64,000 bases of DNA. Source: Galeruca laticollis (Eukaryota > Arthropoda > Insecta > Coleoptera > Chrysomelidae). The translations under genes and the position numbers were made by a program. The stretch is from NCBI GenBank assembly GCA_963921935.1, contig OY998175.1:212366655-212430654 (forward strand), given 5' to 3'. The number at the start of each line of letters is the position of its first letter. Position 1 is the stretch's first letter. This document shows positions 10,553 to 21,425 of this stretch, in pieces. The notes under the pieces were generated by a model that was given only the letters and a program-made list of their open reading frames with translations, was not told where the DNA came from and did not search any database.

Positions 10553-12316
10553 ATGGCAGACAAAAAAATGGACATTGACAATTTAACTGTAGAAGAACTA
10601 AAAGAACAACTAAAATCAAGAGACATGGATACAAGGGGGAGCAAACAAACATTGAAGGAGAGATTAACAGCAGCTATGCAAGAAAAAAAAGCAACAGAAG
10701 AAGAAAAAGGAGATAGTTTAATAGAAGAAGTACACCATAATACTAAACAAAACCCTAACGAAAATGAAGAATTGATGAACATGATGAGGACAATAATGTC
10801 TGATATAAAAAGCACAAAAGAGGAGATAAAAAGTGCAAAGGAAGAAATCAATAGAAAATTGGATAAACAAGAAGAAAAATTTACAGAACACATAATGGTA
10901 ATGAGAAGACAATTTGAAGAACACAAGAAAGAACAAGAAGAAAAAACGAATAAATTGCAAGAAAGTCTAATTCAAGAAAGCATAAATAGAAAACAAGAGA
11001 TAGAAGATATGGGAAACAAGATACGAGGAGAAGGAAGAGAACAGATGGAGAAGGTACAATGGAACGTTAGGAAAACCAATGAAAGAATAGAAGATGTAGA
11101 ACAAGGTATACAATTGAATTTATCTATAGTAGAAGAAATGAATCTGAAAACGCAGAGGGAATTACTGAGGGAAATGGATACAAAGTTACAAAAAATTAAA
11201 GAAAATGGGAACACACATGACTTTGAAACTCTAGAGAAGGAAATAAAGGAAGATTTCAAAAAGAAAATGATGGAGTTTGAAAGGGAAATGGAATACGTGA
11301 AAAATAAAACACAACAAAATAATAATATACAAGGGGTAAATTATATATACAATCATGGTGAAAGTAATCTAAAATTCGATGGGGACATACGTAAGATACA
11401 CCCAAAGATTTTCCTGAGGTGTCTCAAACATAAGCTGAAAGGTATGATAAATGTTGAGGACTTGAGGGAGACAATAAGGTCTCATTTAAATAATCAAGCA
11501 TTGCTTTGGTTTACTTGCAACGACACAAATATTAACAACTTTAATGATTTCGAGATAACTTTTCTAAAACAGTATTGGGGGGAAACAGAACAAGGTTATG
11601 TAAGGGAAAAACTGTATTTTGGTAAATTTGATATTAGGAGAAGTAACAATATGAGTAACTACGCACTCTCAATATTCTCCCAAGCACAATACTTAGAACC
11701 AATGATTTCAGAACAAGAAATCATTATATTCTTGTCTCGACACTTTAATATTAACATTACTCAAGGTATAGTCATACAAAATATTAACAATTTCCAATCA
11801 TTGTTGGATTATCTAAACAGAGTACAAAGAACAATTAATAATAACGAAGGACATGACAATACGGACAACCAAAGAAATGACACCAATAGAAGGACTAACT
11901 ATAATAGAAACAATGATAATTATTACAGACAAAGACCGTACAATACATGGAATAACAATCATAATAGAAATAACAATAATGATAGAAATTACAATAATGA
12001 TAGAAACGATAATAACAACAGACGATACGATAGAAACAATGAAAGAAACAATAATAACAGATATACGAACTACTCTGAAAGAAGACAACAACCTAACGAT
12101 AATCACCAACGAAGAGAGAGAAGGAATTCAGACGGTGACATAAGACAAACAAATAGTATTAGACGAGACACTAGAGTTAACAGAACTAACAGTTTGGAGA
12201 GAAATAGTACAACTAACAGAGATAACAATTATAATAGAGTTAACAATGATAATAATAATAATAATGATGTGGTCAACACGTCATCTTCTGGTGCGGAACA
12301 ACCGTTTTTCCACTAG
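10553..12316 (+). CDS. Gag polyprotein with N-terminal SAP domain (Ty3/Gypsy)
   Basis: 587 residues, intact. Residues about 9-43 match the SAP-domain pattern (LTVEELKEQLKSRDM, then a basic KQTLKERL helix), a helix-loop-helix normally used for DNA or chromatin binding. Residues about 50-260 are charged and heptad-rich, predicted coiled coil. About 275-430 looks like a retrotransposon capsid region (FDGDIRKIHPKIFL, then QALLWFTC). From 430 to the end the chain is extremely Asn/Arg-rich. No CCHC zinc knuckle is present, so the Asn/Arg tail presumably takes over nucleocapsid RNA binding. The start at 10553 is the first Met after the primer site. Stop TAG at 12314; the pol frame overlaps the last codons in the -1 frame. 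Role: virus-like particle shell around element RNA in the cytoplasm. Confidence 0.9.
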   Translation: MADKKMDIDNLTVEELKEQLKSRDMDTRGSKQTLKERLTAAMQEKKATEEEKGDSLIEEVHHNTKQNPNENEELMNMMRTIMSDIKSTKEEIKSAKEEINRKLDKQEEKFTEHIMVMRRQFEEHKKEQEEKTNKLQESLIQESINRKQEIEDMGNKIRGEGREQMEKVQWNVRKTNERIEDVEQGIQLNLSIVEEMNLKTQRELLREMDTKLQKIKENGNTHDFETLEKEIKEDFKKKMMEFEREMEYVKNKTQQNNNIQGVNYIYNHGESNLKFDGDIRKIHPKIFLRCLKHKLKGMINVEDLRETIRSHLNNQALLWFTCNDTNINNFNDFEITFLKQYWGETEQGYVREKLYFGKFDIRRSNNMSNYALSIFSQAQYLEPMISEQEIIIFLSRHFNINITQGIVIQNINNFQSLLDYLNRVQRTINNNEGHDNTDNQRNDTNRRTNYNRNNDNYYRQRPYNTWNNNHNRNNNNDRNYNNDRNDNNNRRYDRNNERNNNNRYTNYSERRQQPNDNHQRRERRNSDGDIRQTNSIRRDTRVNRTNSLERNSTTNRDNNYNRVNNDNNNNNDVVNTSSSGAEQPFFH

Positions 12317-15300
12317 AGGGTGAATATGGTAGGTTAAGTTGGTGCAGCTATATTCACCCACGCGAATTTCTCAAGGTACAGGATCAACTAGAACAAAATA
12401 ATGAGACATTAATTTACATATATGGCACAGTAGAAGACAAAATGATAAAAATATTGATCGATACTGGATCGGAGATATCTTTAATTAGTAAAAATTTTGT
12501 AAATAAACTCTCAACATCTAAGAAATTTTTTATTAAGGTTCCAAAAATAAATTTGATAGGCATAAATCAGAAGAAACTAACTTACTCAGATATTACGATA
12601 ACTGTAGCATTAAAGTTAAAGGAGAATAGTACAATTGTACAACTGCTGGTGGTGGAAGACATAGAATGTGAACTATTATTAGGATCTGATATTTTGTATG
12701 AAATGAAAGCTACTATCAATTACGAAGAAAAATATATAATTTTTAATAAAGAAAGAATCGATTTTAATTATGAAGTAAAGAATGATGATTCGAGAAATGA
12801 TGAAGAATTTGTATACGAAGAAAGTAAAAATGTTAATTTCAATAAGGAATTTGAAGATAATGTGGAGGAGATGTATTATTATGAACAGGAAGGAAAAATG
12901 AGTGGAAATATGATGTTGGATGGCAATGAGGAAATAAATTTAAATAATAATAATCAGCCGGAATGGAATTTGGATATAGACGGGAAAATAGAATGGAGAA
13001 ATAAAGTAATAGGAATATTGAGAGAACATAGAAGTTTAATAAATGAAGAATCTCGAATTGCGAAAAATTATGTACACAAAATCGAACTGAAACAAGATCA
13101 ACAATTTCAGCAAAGGAGTTATCCGATACCTTATAAATATCAGGAAGATGTGAAGAGGACGATAAATAAATTGATAGAAGATAGGATAATAGAACACAGC
13201 ACTACTTCATACATTAATCCAGTTGTGATAGTAAAAAAAAAGATGGAGATATAAGAATATGCCTTGATGCAAGAAATTTAAACAAATGCACAATGCCCGA
13301 ATACGAATCACCTTTAACTATTGAGTCAATTCTGGGGAAAATCAGTAAGGTTAAAGTTTTTTCTAAATTGGACTTGAAGCACAGTTTCTGGCTAATACCT
13401 CTACATCCAGATAGCAGAAAGTATGTGGGATTTAAAATTAATGGGGAAGTATACCAGTTTCGAGTAACACCATTTGGAATACAAAGTGCTACATCTGCGT
13501 TATTGAAAGCATTAAATAAGATTTTAAATACATACGATCAATTTACAATACATTATGTGGATGATATATTAATTTATTCGAATAGCGTAGAAGAACACTT
13601 AGAACATCTTAAAATAATTCTGGCGGAACTTGATAAAAATGGTTTGAAACTCAATATACAAAAATGTCAATTCTTGAAGAAGGAAGTGATATATCTGGGT
13701 TATAAAATTACGGAAACTGGAATCGAGATGGATCCAGCAAGAGTGAAAATAATAAGGGAATATAAGAGACCGAAAAATCTAAAAGCTCTACGAGGTTTTC
13801 TTGGAATGCTAAATTATTTTAAAAGAATGTTGGGAAATTTAACAGACTTAGAAATACCACTGATGGAATTATTAAGGAAAGGAGTAAGATGGAATTGGAC
13901 TAGTAAGCAGGAAGATGCTTTCAACAAAATTAAGAATGAATTTATTAAAAACATAAAGTTATATCATCCAAATTATAAAAAAGAATTTATTTTAAAGACA
14001 GATGCATCAAAGAGCAGGTTAGCTGGAGTTTTAATGCAGGAATTTAATAACATGTATGTGCCCATTTCATTTGTATCAAGAATCACAAAAAGGGCAGAGA
14101 AAAATTATGGAGTAAGCGAATTGGAACTCGCTAGTATTATATTCTGCGTGAATAAACTTAGATATTTTCTATTGGGAGGAAAGTTTTTAATTGAAACAGA
14201 TAATCAAGCTCTAGTGACAATATTAACCAATAAAATGAATAATGCTAGAATTCATCGATGGGCATTACTCCTACAGGAATATGATTTCGAGATCAAGTAC
14301 ATCCCAGGCATACAAAATGTAGTACCAGATGCAATTAGTAGAATGGATGGAGAAAAAAGAAAGGATACGAGAGAGGTCAGAGTAGGAATTAACATCATGA
14401 AGCGTGATAGTGGTATGTTCTCGTTACAACAAATAAAACAGGACCAACAACTTTTAGATGATAAAAGTAAACGTCGATGTCTAGAAAAAGATGGAATATT
14501 ATATAAAACGGTGAACGATAAGGAGTTATATGTAATTTCGGTAGAATTGACAAAATTAGTCATACAAAAATTACACCAAAAATACAATCATACAGGCATA
14601 AGAAAAACACACATGATTTTTCGAGAAAACTACATATCAAGGAATGACATTACTATAATAAAAGATATCATAAAACACTGTGAATTATGCCAACTGGCAA
14701 AGGAGAAGAATTTACACCATGAAAACATACCAAAATCCATTATAGCGGAAAACCCATTGGATATTATAGCGATCGATTTCTTATCAAACCTTGTGCCGAG
14801 TTATAATGGTAAGAAACATATTTTGTTGATTATAGATGTTTTTTCAAAATTCATTAGCACTTATCCATGTGATAAAACTAATAAAAATACCATCAAGGAA
14901 TCTTTAGGAAACTACTTTGAAATTTATGGAAAACCGAAACAATGTATTATGGACAACGCTACATACTTTAGAAATAAAAATATTGTGAAATGGTTGAAAG
15001 ACTTGGGAGTTAAACAAGTTTTCACAAGTATTAGACATCCGAGTAGTAATCCTGCAGAACGAGGAATTAAAGAAGTAATTAAACACTTGAGAATACTTAC
15101 TCACTATGAAAACCGTATGTGGGAAGAACGATTAAAAGAGACTACGAACTTTATTAATAATATTCCAAACATTATAACAGAGATACCACCCATTACACTA
15201 TTTAGAGGAATAGAACCTGACAGGCCATGGTCAAGTGAAATGGACTATAAAAAATTAATTGAAATAGCCAGGGAAAAACAACTGAAACATGCTAACAAAT

Positions 15301-15557
15301 ATATCAAGAAAAAACTCGAAAACCTTAGAAATAAGAAAACTTTTAAAAAAGGGGATCTAGTAGTCATAAAGGCATTAAGGGTACCTAATCGTAGAAAAGG
15401 ATTATGTTCAAAACTACAATTACCTTATGAGGGTCCTTACTTAGTAGCCAACGACCATGGTATAAATAGCTATAAATTGATCCATCCTGACACCAAGAGA
15501 GAGCGCGGAGTCTTTAATATTAACCAACTGCACCAATTTAACATCAACCATTCTTAG
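12268..15557 (+). pseudogene. Pol polyprotein (protease, RT, RNase H, integrase), one frameshift
   Basis: The pol frame is open from 12268, upstream of its first Met (12442), and overlaps the end of gag by about 49 bp in the -1 frame, so expression as Gag-Pol by -1 ribosomal frameshifting is likely. Order: aspartic protease (ILIDTGSE, then LLLGSDIL), RT with YVDD (HYVDDILIY), RNase H (LKTDASKSRLAG), integrase with an HHCC finger (KLHQKYNHTG to HCELCQ) and a D,D,E core (IAIDFLS, CIMDNATYF, ERGIKE), and a C-terminal GPY-type module (YEGPY). A single-base shift in a run of A at about 13232-13240, in the first RT motif, splits the frame; 12442-13254 and 13293-15557 are the two open pieces. Everything else looks intact. 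A sequencing error in the homopolymer is the main alternative. Confidence 0.9.
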
Positions 15558-15680
15558 CTTAAATAAAATATTGACGAACATTAGTAACTAATTTAAAATA
15601 GATATCAAGAATAGTTATAAATTTTATAAATTATGGTAAATTTCAATAAAACATTCTCGTCGAGTCAAGAATAGTTTTAT

Positions 15681-15694
15681 GGAACTTTAGGGAA
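15681..15694 (+). promoter_or_regulatory. Polypurine tract of the Gypsy element
   Basis: The stretch ggaactttagggaa lies directly before the TG of the 3' LTR. It is purine-rich and in the position where plus-strand DNA synthesis is primed. It is interrupted by pyrimidines, so the call rests mainly on position. Confidence 0.5.
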
Positions 15695-17539
15695 TGTTAA
15701 AGTGAAATATTAATAACAGGAAAATGAACAAATAAAATTTTGTATATAAATGCCCATTTGCAACTAAAAAGAATTATAATGCTCATAGTTACATGATATT
15801 TAAATTCATGATAAAAACAATATTGATAAACGAAACTATTAACATATAGTTGTGTGTTGCACACACGTGAGTCAATTATAAAAAAATATTATTCATTCGT
15901 AACATAAATTTTAAAAAAAAAACCAACTTCTATAATTGTATTTTTTACGATTGCTATAACTTTTGACAAACCCTGTATACGATAAAGTATTTTTTTGACG
16001 ACGATTAAAAAAGCAAATAGACATGAATAGTATTATATATAAAGTGACAGTTTTATCAATATTTAGATTAAGTGTAAATAAAGTGACATTAGTGCAATCG
16101 CGGAGGTATTTTCGAACGGAGTGAATAATTGAAAAAGAACAAGACGCGGATAAATAGTTTTTTTAAAAACAATAACTGTTTACAAGTTAACAAAAGAGGA
16201 TCGGAAAAAACAGAAGGAGGTTGTTGATTGTTGAGCGTCGAGAGAGGGTTGTTAGGTTGAAAAGGTGGTATGGAATGATGTGAGAACGAGAATAAAATAA
16301 TACAATTAAGTTAAAAAAATCATAATAAAAGGACAAAATTTTGATTTTTTTCTGTGACAACGTCATTGGCAATAAATGGAATGATCCAGTTTCCAGTAAT
16401 TGAATATCAAATAAAAAAAACTTTTCATTAATCGTCTTCTAGAATTTGGTGAGATAATTTAATTTTTTTACCTTATTTGTTCCTGGCTATTTGGTTACGT
16501 TTTCCTCGTAGCAGAAATTACTTACATTGAAAGTAATCTGAATATGATAAACTTTTAACTCCTCGTCGAATAGAAAAGCTGATACATTTTGTTCATCACA
16601 AGTTTCATTGAACTGAAATGAGTGGAAACACAAGACATTTCTTATCTTCAAGCTCTTGAATTTCTGTATATATTCACAAACATTTGGTTTCTGGAATTAT
16701 TATTTAGGTTAGGAATAATATTATGAACATATCTTTTTGAATTTACCTAGTTATTTAAGAATAATCAATTTCCACTATCCTACTAATTCAATTTAATCCC
16801 AAACAACGACGAAATCACTCACTGATTTATTATTAAGGACTAAATATATTAATAAACTTTGAAAACTATTACTTCCAAACATCCATTTGCGATTCACATC
16901 CATATCTCTGGTCACATGACGACGATTCACAGCGCCAATATCATTCTTCTGGTTTAAAATACTAGAGGTGGGAATTGATTGCGGGTTAACGATGATATCA
17001 TGGTTACACGGTATTTATTAGTTATTTTATCATAATAATTTCACTTAAAACATTTAACTATGAGAATTATATATAGATGTTTGTAAATAATTATGTAATT
17101 TGTTCTGACTTTATCGTCAGTAAGTTTTGAGGGAGAAATGTTAAAAATACATAGAATTTTTGATTAATTAAACAAAACTACATTCAAACCTCCTCGTTTT
17201 CCTTCAAGTGTTCTCAAAACCTATCAGTTTCCTGTTACTGTTCAACGCTAGTGCCGGACACACCCCTGAGATCTTAAAAAAAAAAGGAATAAAGCTTTTG
17301 GTATTAATATTTGAACTTGCATTAGGTACGAAATCGCTCTGTTTATAATAAGCAGACCATGCGAGTTCTGGCGCCCATAATAAAAAAGGAAATACAATGA
17401 TTAACAAATTTAATATTCATAACAAATAATAGAAAATTCCACAACAATACTGCAACTTGATAATAACATAATAATTAAAATAATCATCATCGCAATTTTT
17501 TTAAAATACAACCTGAAACTCAAATTAAAATACAGTACA
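15695..17539 (+). repeat. 3' LTR of the Gypsy element
   Basis: 1845 bp, TGTTAAAG...cagtaca, matching the 5' LTR. Differences noticed by eye include g/a at 'aagcattt', t/c at 'cctccttg', t/c at 'caatattgc', g/a in the last triplet, and several length changes in A or T runs. Confidence 0.93.
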
Positions 17540-17599
17540 ATATATATATAACAACATGGGTAATTATAATTATCACGCGATATTCCTACATCTTCTTTG

Positions 17600-17600
<1 letters not shown>

Positions 17601-17683
<83 letters not shown>
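17601..17683. repeat. (TA)n microsatellite, about 41 units
   Basis: The longest TA tract of the window, 60 bp right of the Gypsy insertion. The open frame that crosses it encodes only an Ile-Tyr run and is not a gene. Confidence 0.97.
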
Positions 17684-17686
<3 letters not shown>

Positions 17687-17904
17687 CCACGCCATTGCTC
17701 TTAGATGGACAGCATATTGTGTAGAATTGCTTACTTTGTGTTTGTTAAAAAGTTATTTAAATTCATGTTTGTAATAAAAATATTAGTTTTGTATTTGAAA
17801 TTGTTATTATAGTTTTGTGTATGTCATGTTTTAGTTAAACATTTTCTACTAAATAAAGTAATTAGCTCAGGAAGAGTTGTTTCTTTTGGATACTGAAATA
17901 CAAT

Positions 17905-17921
17905 AGGTTATGGGCCCAGTA
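17905..17921 (+). promoter_or_regulatory. Copia primer-binding site (initiator tRNA-Met type)
   Basis: The sequence ggttatgggcccagt lies 3 bases after the putative LTR end. As I recall it, Drosophila copia carries the same ggttatgggcccag block, complementary to an internal part of initiator tRNA-Met. Its position before the Gag start at 18012 supports the call. Confidence 0.65.
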
Positions 17922-18011
17922 ATTCAGTAATAGTGTTACTGTATTTGTGTTTAAAATAACGGCAGAGTATCCAAAAGATTTAGCTGAATAATTACCGGTA
18001 AAAATAAGAAA

Positions 18012-18520
18012 ATGGCGGGAGTAATACCCAACCAACGCTATGGAAGTATTAAACCTTTTAGTGGTAGTGGATTTACTAACTGGGTATACAGAGTAAAATT
18101 GATTCTTGAACAGAATGCAGTTTTGGATGTCTTAACAATAGATGAATCAGAAGAACCAGAACTAATCGAAGTATTTCGGAAGAATGATGTAAAGGCGTGT
18201 AATGTCATTGTCCAGTGCCTGGGAGACAACGTATTAGAGATGATCAAAGAAAAGCATACAGTATGAGAAATTATGGAGACCCTTCAGAGAACCTATCAGA
18301 AGACAGGTATTGTCACTCAAATACACTTGCAGAAAAAGTTGAGGGCACTGAGGTACAATGGTAAAACACCTTTGAATGAATACCTAATAGAATTTGAAAA
18401 GACGGTGACGGAATTAAAAGGGGCTGGTGGAAAGATGGATAAAGTAGAAACCATCACACAGTTGTTAGCGAGCATGCCTGATAGTTACCAACCTATTGTA
18501 ACGGCATTGGATGTTCTATT
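18012..18520 (+). pseudogene. Copia Gag remnant
   Basis: Opens at the ATG 18012 (MAGVIPNQRYG) and reads as a Copia-type Gag: the FSGSGFTNWVYRVK block near residue 20 is the conserved N-terminal motif, and TLQRTYQKTG, LRALRYNGKTPLNEYL and LLASMPDSYQPIV are the usual later blocks. One in-frame TGA at about 18264-18266 interrupts it; the same frame continues immediately. After SYQPIVTALDVL the zinc knuckle expected at the Gag C-terminus is missing, and the frame continues directly into a protease active-site motif. So the RNA-binding end of Gag has been deleted. Confidence 0.75.
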
Positions 18521-19920
18521 TTACGAAGACACTGGTGCTACATGCCATTTAGTTAGCAAAAAGTGCAGTGAATATTTGATAAATAGGAAACAAGTAAATC
18601 ATTATATTAATGTAGCAAAGGGGAGTATACTTTACATGACTTTAAAAATTATTGCAAGGAAAAGGGAATAAATATTAAATATACTATTGCATACAATCCA
18701 GAGCAGAATGGAGTCTCTGAAAGATTAAATCGTACAATATTAGATATAGCTCGTTGTATGATTTTTGATGCTAATTTAGAAAAAACTCTCTGGGGGGATG
18801 CGGTGCTAACAGCCACTTATTTAATTAATAGGTTAAAAAGTACTAGTATACCACAAAATTGCACGCCTGCTGATATGTGGTATGGTAGTAAACCTAACTT
18901 AGATCAAATTAGGGTATTCGGTTGCAAGGCATATGTACATGTACCTACCAAAAGAGAACCGAACTGGTAAACTTGATGCACATTCAAAGAAAATGACTCT
19001 AGTTGGTTACTGTAGTAATGGGTACAGACTTTATGATCACGAAAGAGATATAGTTGTATCCGCTAGATCTGTAATATTCAATGAAAATTATAACACCACT
19101 CAAGATTTACAGAAAATGGTTAATTTAGAATTAAATGATAATAATCAGAACAGGAGAAAGAAATTCCTGAAATAAATGAAAACCTGGAAAATAATGAAAC
19201 AAGTCTGGATGAAGAAGAGAGGAATAATAAGTCTATAAGAAGGAGTAATAGGGAAAGACGAATGCCACATCGCTTAGATGATTACGAAGTAGAAATCATG
19301 ATGGCCTTAACAGCTGGAGATTTGTCCTTGGATGTTCCAAGACCATATAACGAAGCAATGAAAAATGACAAGGAGTGGAAAGAAGCCATTCAAGAAGAGT
19401 TACAGTCATTAGTGAAAAATGAAACATGGGTAATGGAAACATCTCCAACAGATGTGAAAATAATTGATTCTAGGTGGGTTTTTTCTGAAAAGCTAATGGA
19501 TGGAGGAATAAAAAAAGGGCTAGGATAGTGGCGAGGGGTTATCAACAGCCTGTTATGGAAGATGAAGAACTATGCTCCTGTTGCGAGAATGATAACACTT
19601 CGGGTTCTACTTGCACTAGCAGTAGATTATGATTTAAAGATATTACAGTTAGATGTACACTCGGCATTTTTGAAAAGTAATTTAAATGAAATAATCTATA
19701 TGAAACCTCCTGACGGCTTGGAGGGTTATACTCCAAATAAAGTATGTAAACTTGTAAAAGTTTTATACGATTTAAGACAAATCCCAAAATGCTAGAACAA
19801 TTGCATTAATGAACACTTAATGGATTTAGGTCTGAAACGGTCAAAAGTTGATCCTTGTTTATACTAAACGAAAAACACATTCATGCTTATTAGTACTGAT
19901 GACGGCAAATGAGCCAGAAA
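18521..19920 (+). pseudogene. Copia Pol remnant (protease, integrase, RT), internally deleted
   Basis: Starts with the protease motif DTGATCHLV at about 18530, fused to Gag sequence. After about 90 bp of protease-like sequence the reading jumps to the end of the integrase core (YNPEQNGVSERLNRTI near 18690-18740), continues with WGDAVLTATYLINR and RVFGCKAYVHV (the region after the integrase), then the RT N-terminus (WKEAIQEELQSL, ARIVARGYQQ with shifts, YAPVARMITLRVLL, LQLDVHSAFL, IYMKPPDG). The LDVHSAFL block carries the first RT catalytic Asp; the YVDD region is absent because the element ends. At least four frameshifts or stops are seen. The missing parts (most of protease, the integrase finger and two catalytic Asp) show that this copy cannot move by itself. 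Confidence 0.75.
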
Positions 19921-21417
19921 CATGCATGTCTGCGGTTACCACTCTGTTTCAGTAGCCCTTTTTCTTTTTGCGTGAATTACCCATGAATCTCTTTGTTGTT
20001 GTTATATCTTGGGTAAGAATTTTTACTAACAGTTTTTGTGAATAGCAAATGTTCGGATTTAAAATTCTACCCGAATAATTTAATCCATTATGCACACATT
20101 AATAAATACCTTACCTCTCTAATTATGCAACATTCTACTCATATATTCTCTTGGCAACCCTGTAACACCTTAAAACAATCTGACAACAAATAAAACCCAT
20201 ACAAGATAATTCGTTGACATCCCGCGTTCATATCTTCTCTTAAATTTATTACCTATAAATAATAGAGAGTATTTAAGCCTATAAATATAACGGAGATTTT
20301 AGGGGTTTAGGTGGTTAACTTAATCCACAATAACGATTACATTGAACAAGATGGTATGTTAAGCCATCTAAAAATAACGTATTCTGTTTAACAGTCACAG
20401 ATCAATTAGTTGACGAATTGGAAATATTACCCCATGTTATTTAAATAGTAAATGGATCAATATTTTATAAATTTAACAATGGAAGAAGCTTTAGAAAATG
20501 TTATTGTTAGAAGGATCCTTACAGATTGAATAATAATATTGGATAATAATAATGAAGGTAAGGTTTTATGTTTGGCACAATAAATTCTTCACGTTGTCAG
20601 ATTATCGCAAAGAAAATAGTAACAGATTTGTTGACAAAAAAAAATATTGTTTTATAAACTATTGTCTTCTAAAACATGAAGAAATATTAGTTTCCTTTAT
20701 ATTGAAGGAATTAAGTAGGTTTTAACAATTGCGTGTACCAAAATATGTAAATTTTGACAACGTTGTAATTGGAAAAATAACCATAAGCATAAAAACCTTC
20801 TTACGGTATTTCTCCGTAAATAACGAAGTCCGTTATCGTTATTAAAGTTAAGATCTCCAAGTTTTAATTCTGCGCATTCTCATAACGATAACCATACCTA
20901 CGTGACAAAGGGCTTAAAAACTCTCTAATGTAACAAACTCGTTAATCAAAGTGACATTCTAATGACAGTGTTAAGTTAGTTAGATATTAGAGAGATTAAA
21001 CACGTACTTTTCTACGAGAAGTTTAACGATCATGTAAACGTGGATTTATGTACGTACCAGTAACGTAAACTACCACATTTTAAACACGAAAATACGGAAG
21101 GGGAAACGCTGGTAAATATTATAAACAAAAATTGACAAATAAGTAGGTACTTACTTGTACGGTTTATTTCTGCGTTTACTTGGAATTATTTTACTAAATT
21201 TGCCACTCTGTCCTTATTCTTGCTGGTAATTTACAGAATATGAACTTGAATAATCTATCACTTTTTTGAATGTTCGTATGGATTTGGCCCATACACTTCC
21301 CGTAACAACAAACTGTAAATCATCTTCTGGCGAAAATCTTATTTTATTTTCAGGCAGAGTCATAATTATTTCATTTAATTTAAACCAAGGAAATAGTATT
21401 GTTTTGGTTATGTCTGT
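19921..21417. other. Intergenic stretch without recognised genes
   Basis: No coding region seen on either strand. Several short inverted or diverged repeats are present, for example ctctctaatg near 20912 and attagagag near 20985, but no terminal repeats with target duplications could be established. Confidence 0.5.
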
Positions 21418-21425
21418 AATCTTTC
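21418..21425. repeat. hAT target-site duplication, left copy (aatctttc)
   Basis: The 8-mer aatctttc here is identical to 27037-27044 and directly abuts the left terminal inverted repeat. Eight base pairs is the target-duplication length of the hAT superfamily. Confidence 0.92.

Larger units (their letters stand above)
8614..17539 (+). mobile_element. Near-complete Ty3/Gypsy LTR retrotransposon
   Basis: Two 1.85-kb direct repeats (8614-10462 and 15695-17539) bracket gag (10553-12316) and pol (12268-15557), with a primer-binding-like site after the 5' LTR and a purine-rich tract before the 3' LTR. The domain order protease, RT, RNase H, integrase places it in Ty3/Gypsy. There is no envelope frame between pol and the 3' LTR. 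The LTRs differ by only about five substitutions and a few homopolymer indels that I could spot, so the insertion is recent. One frameshift in pol makes this copy probably non-autonomous. Confidence 0.93.
17684..19920 (+). mobile_element. Defective Ty1/Copia retrotransposon
   Basis: A + strand element with probable 5' LTR remnant (about 17684-17902, containing an AATAAA at 17852 and ending ...gaaataca), a primer-binding site, a gag with one stop, then protease, integrase and RT fragments in Copia order (integrase before RT). The coding region jumps directly from gag to the protease active site and from protease to the integrase end, so at least two internal deletions occurred. It is cut off in the RT near 19920; no 3' LTR is visible. 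Confidence 0.8.

Noticed and set aside
11813..12143. Frames on the other strand and in the third frame over the Asn/Arg-rich part of Gag
   Set aside because: Low-complexity shadows of the repetitive AAT/AGA codons.
15558..15694. Envelope gene in the Gypsy element
   Set aside because: Only 137 bp lie between the pol stop and the 3' LTR; no room for an env frame.
17556..17774. Open frame through the TA tract (Ile-Tyr run)
   Set aside because: Produced entirely by the microsatellite; no protein family and no neighbours to support it.
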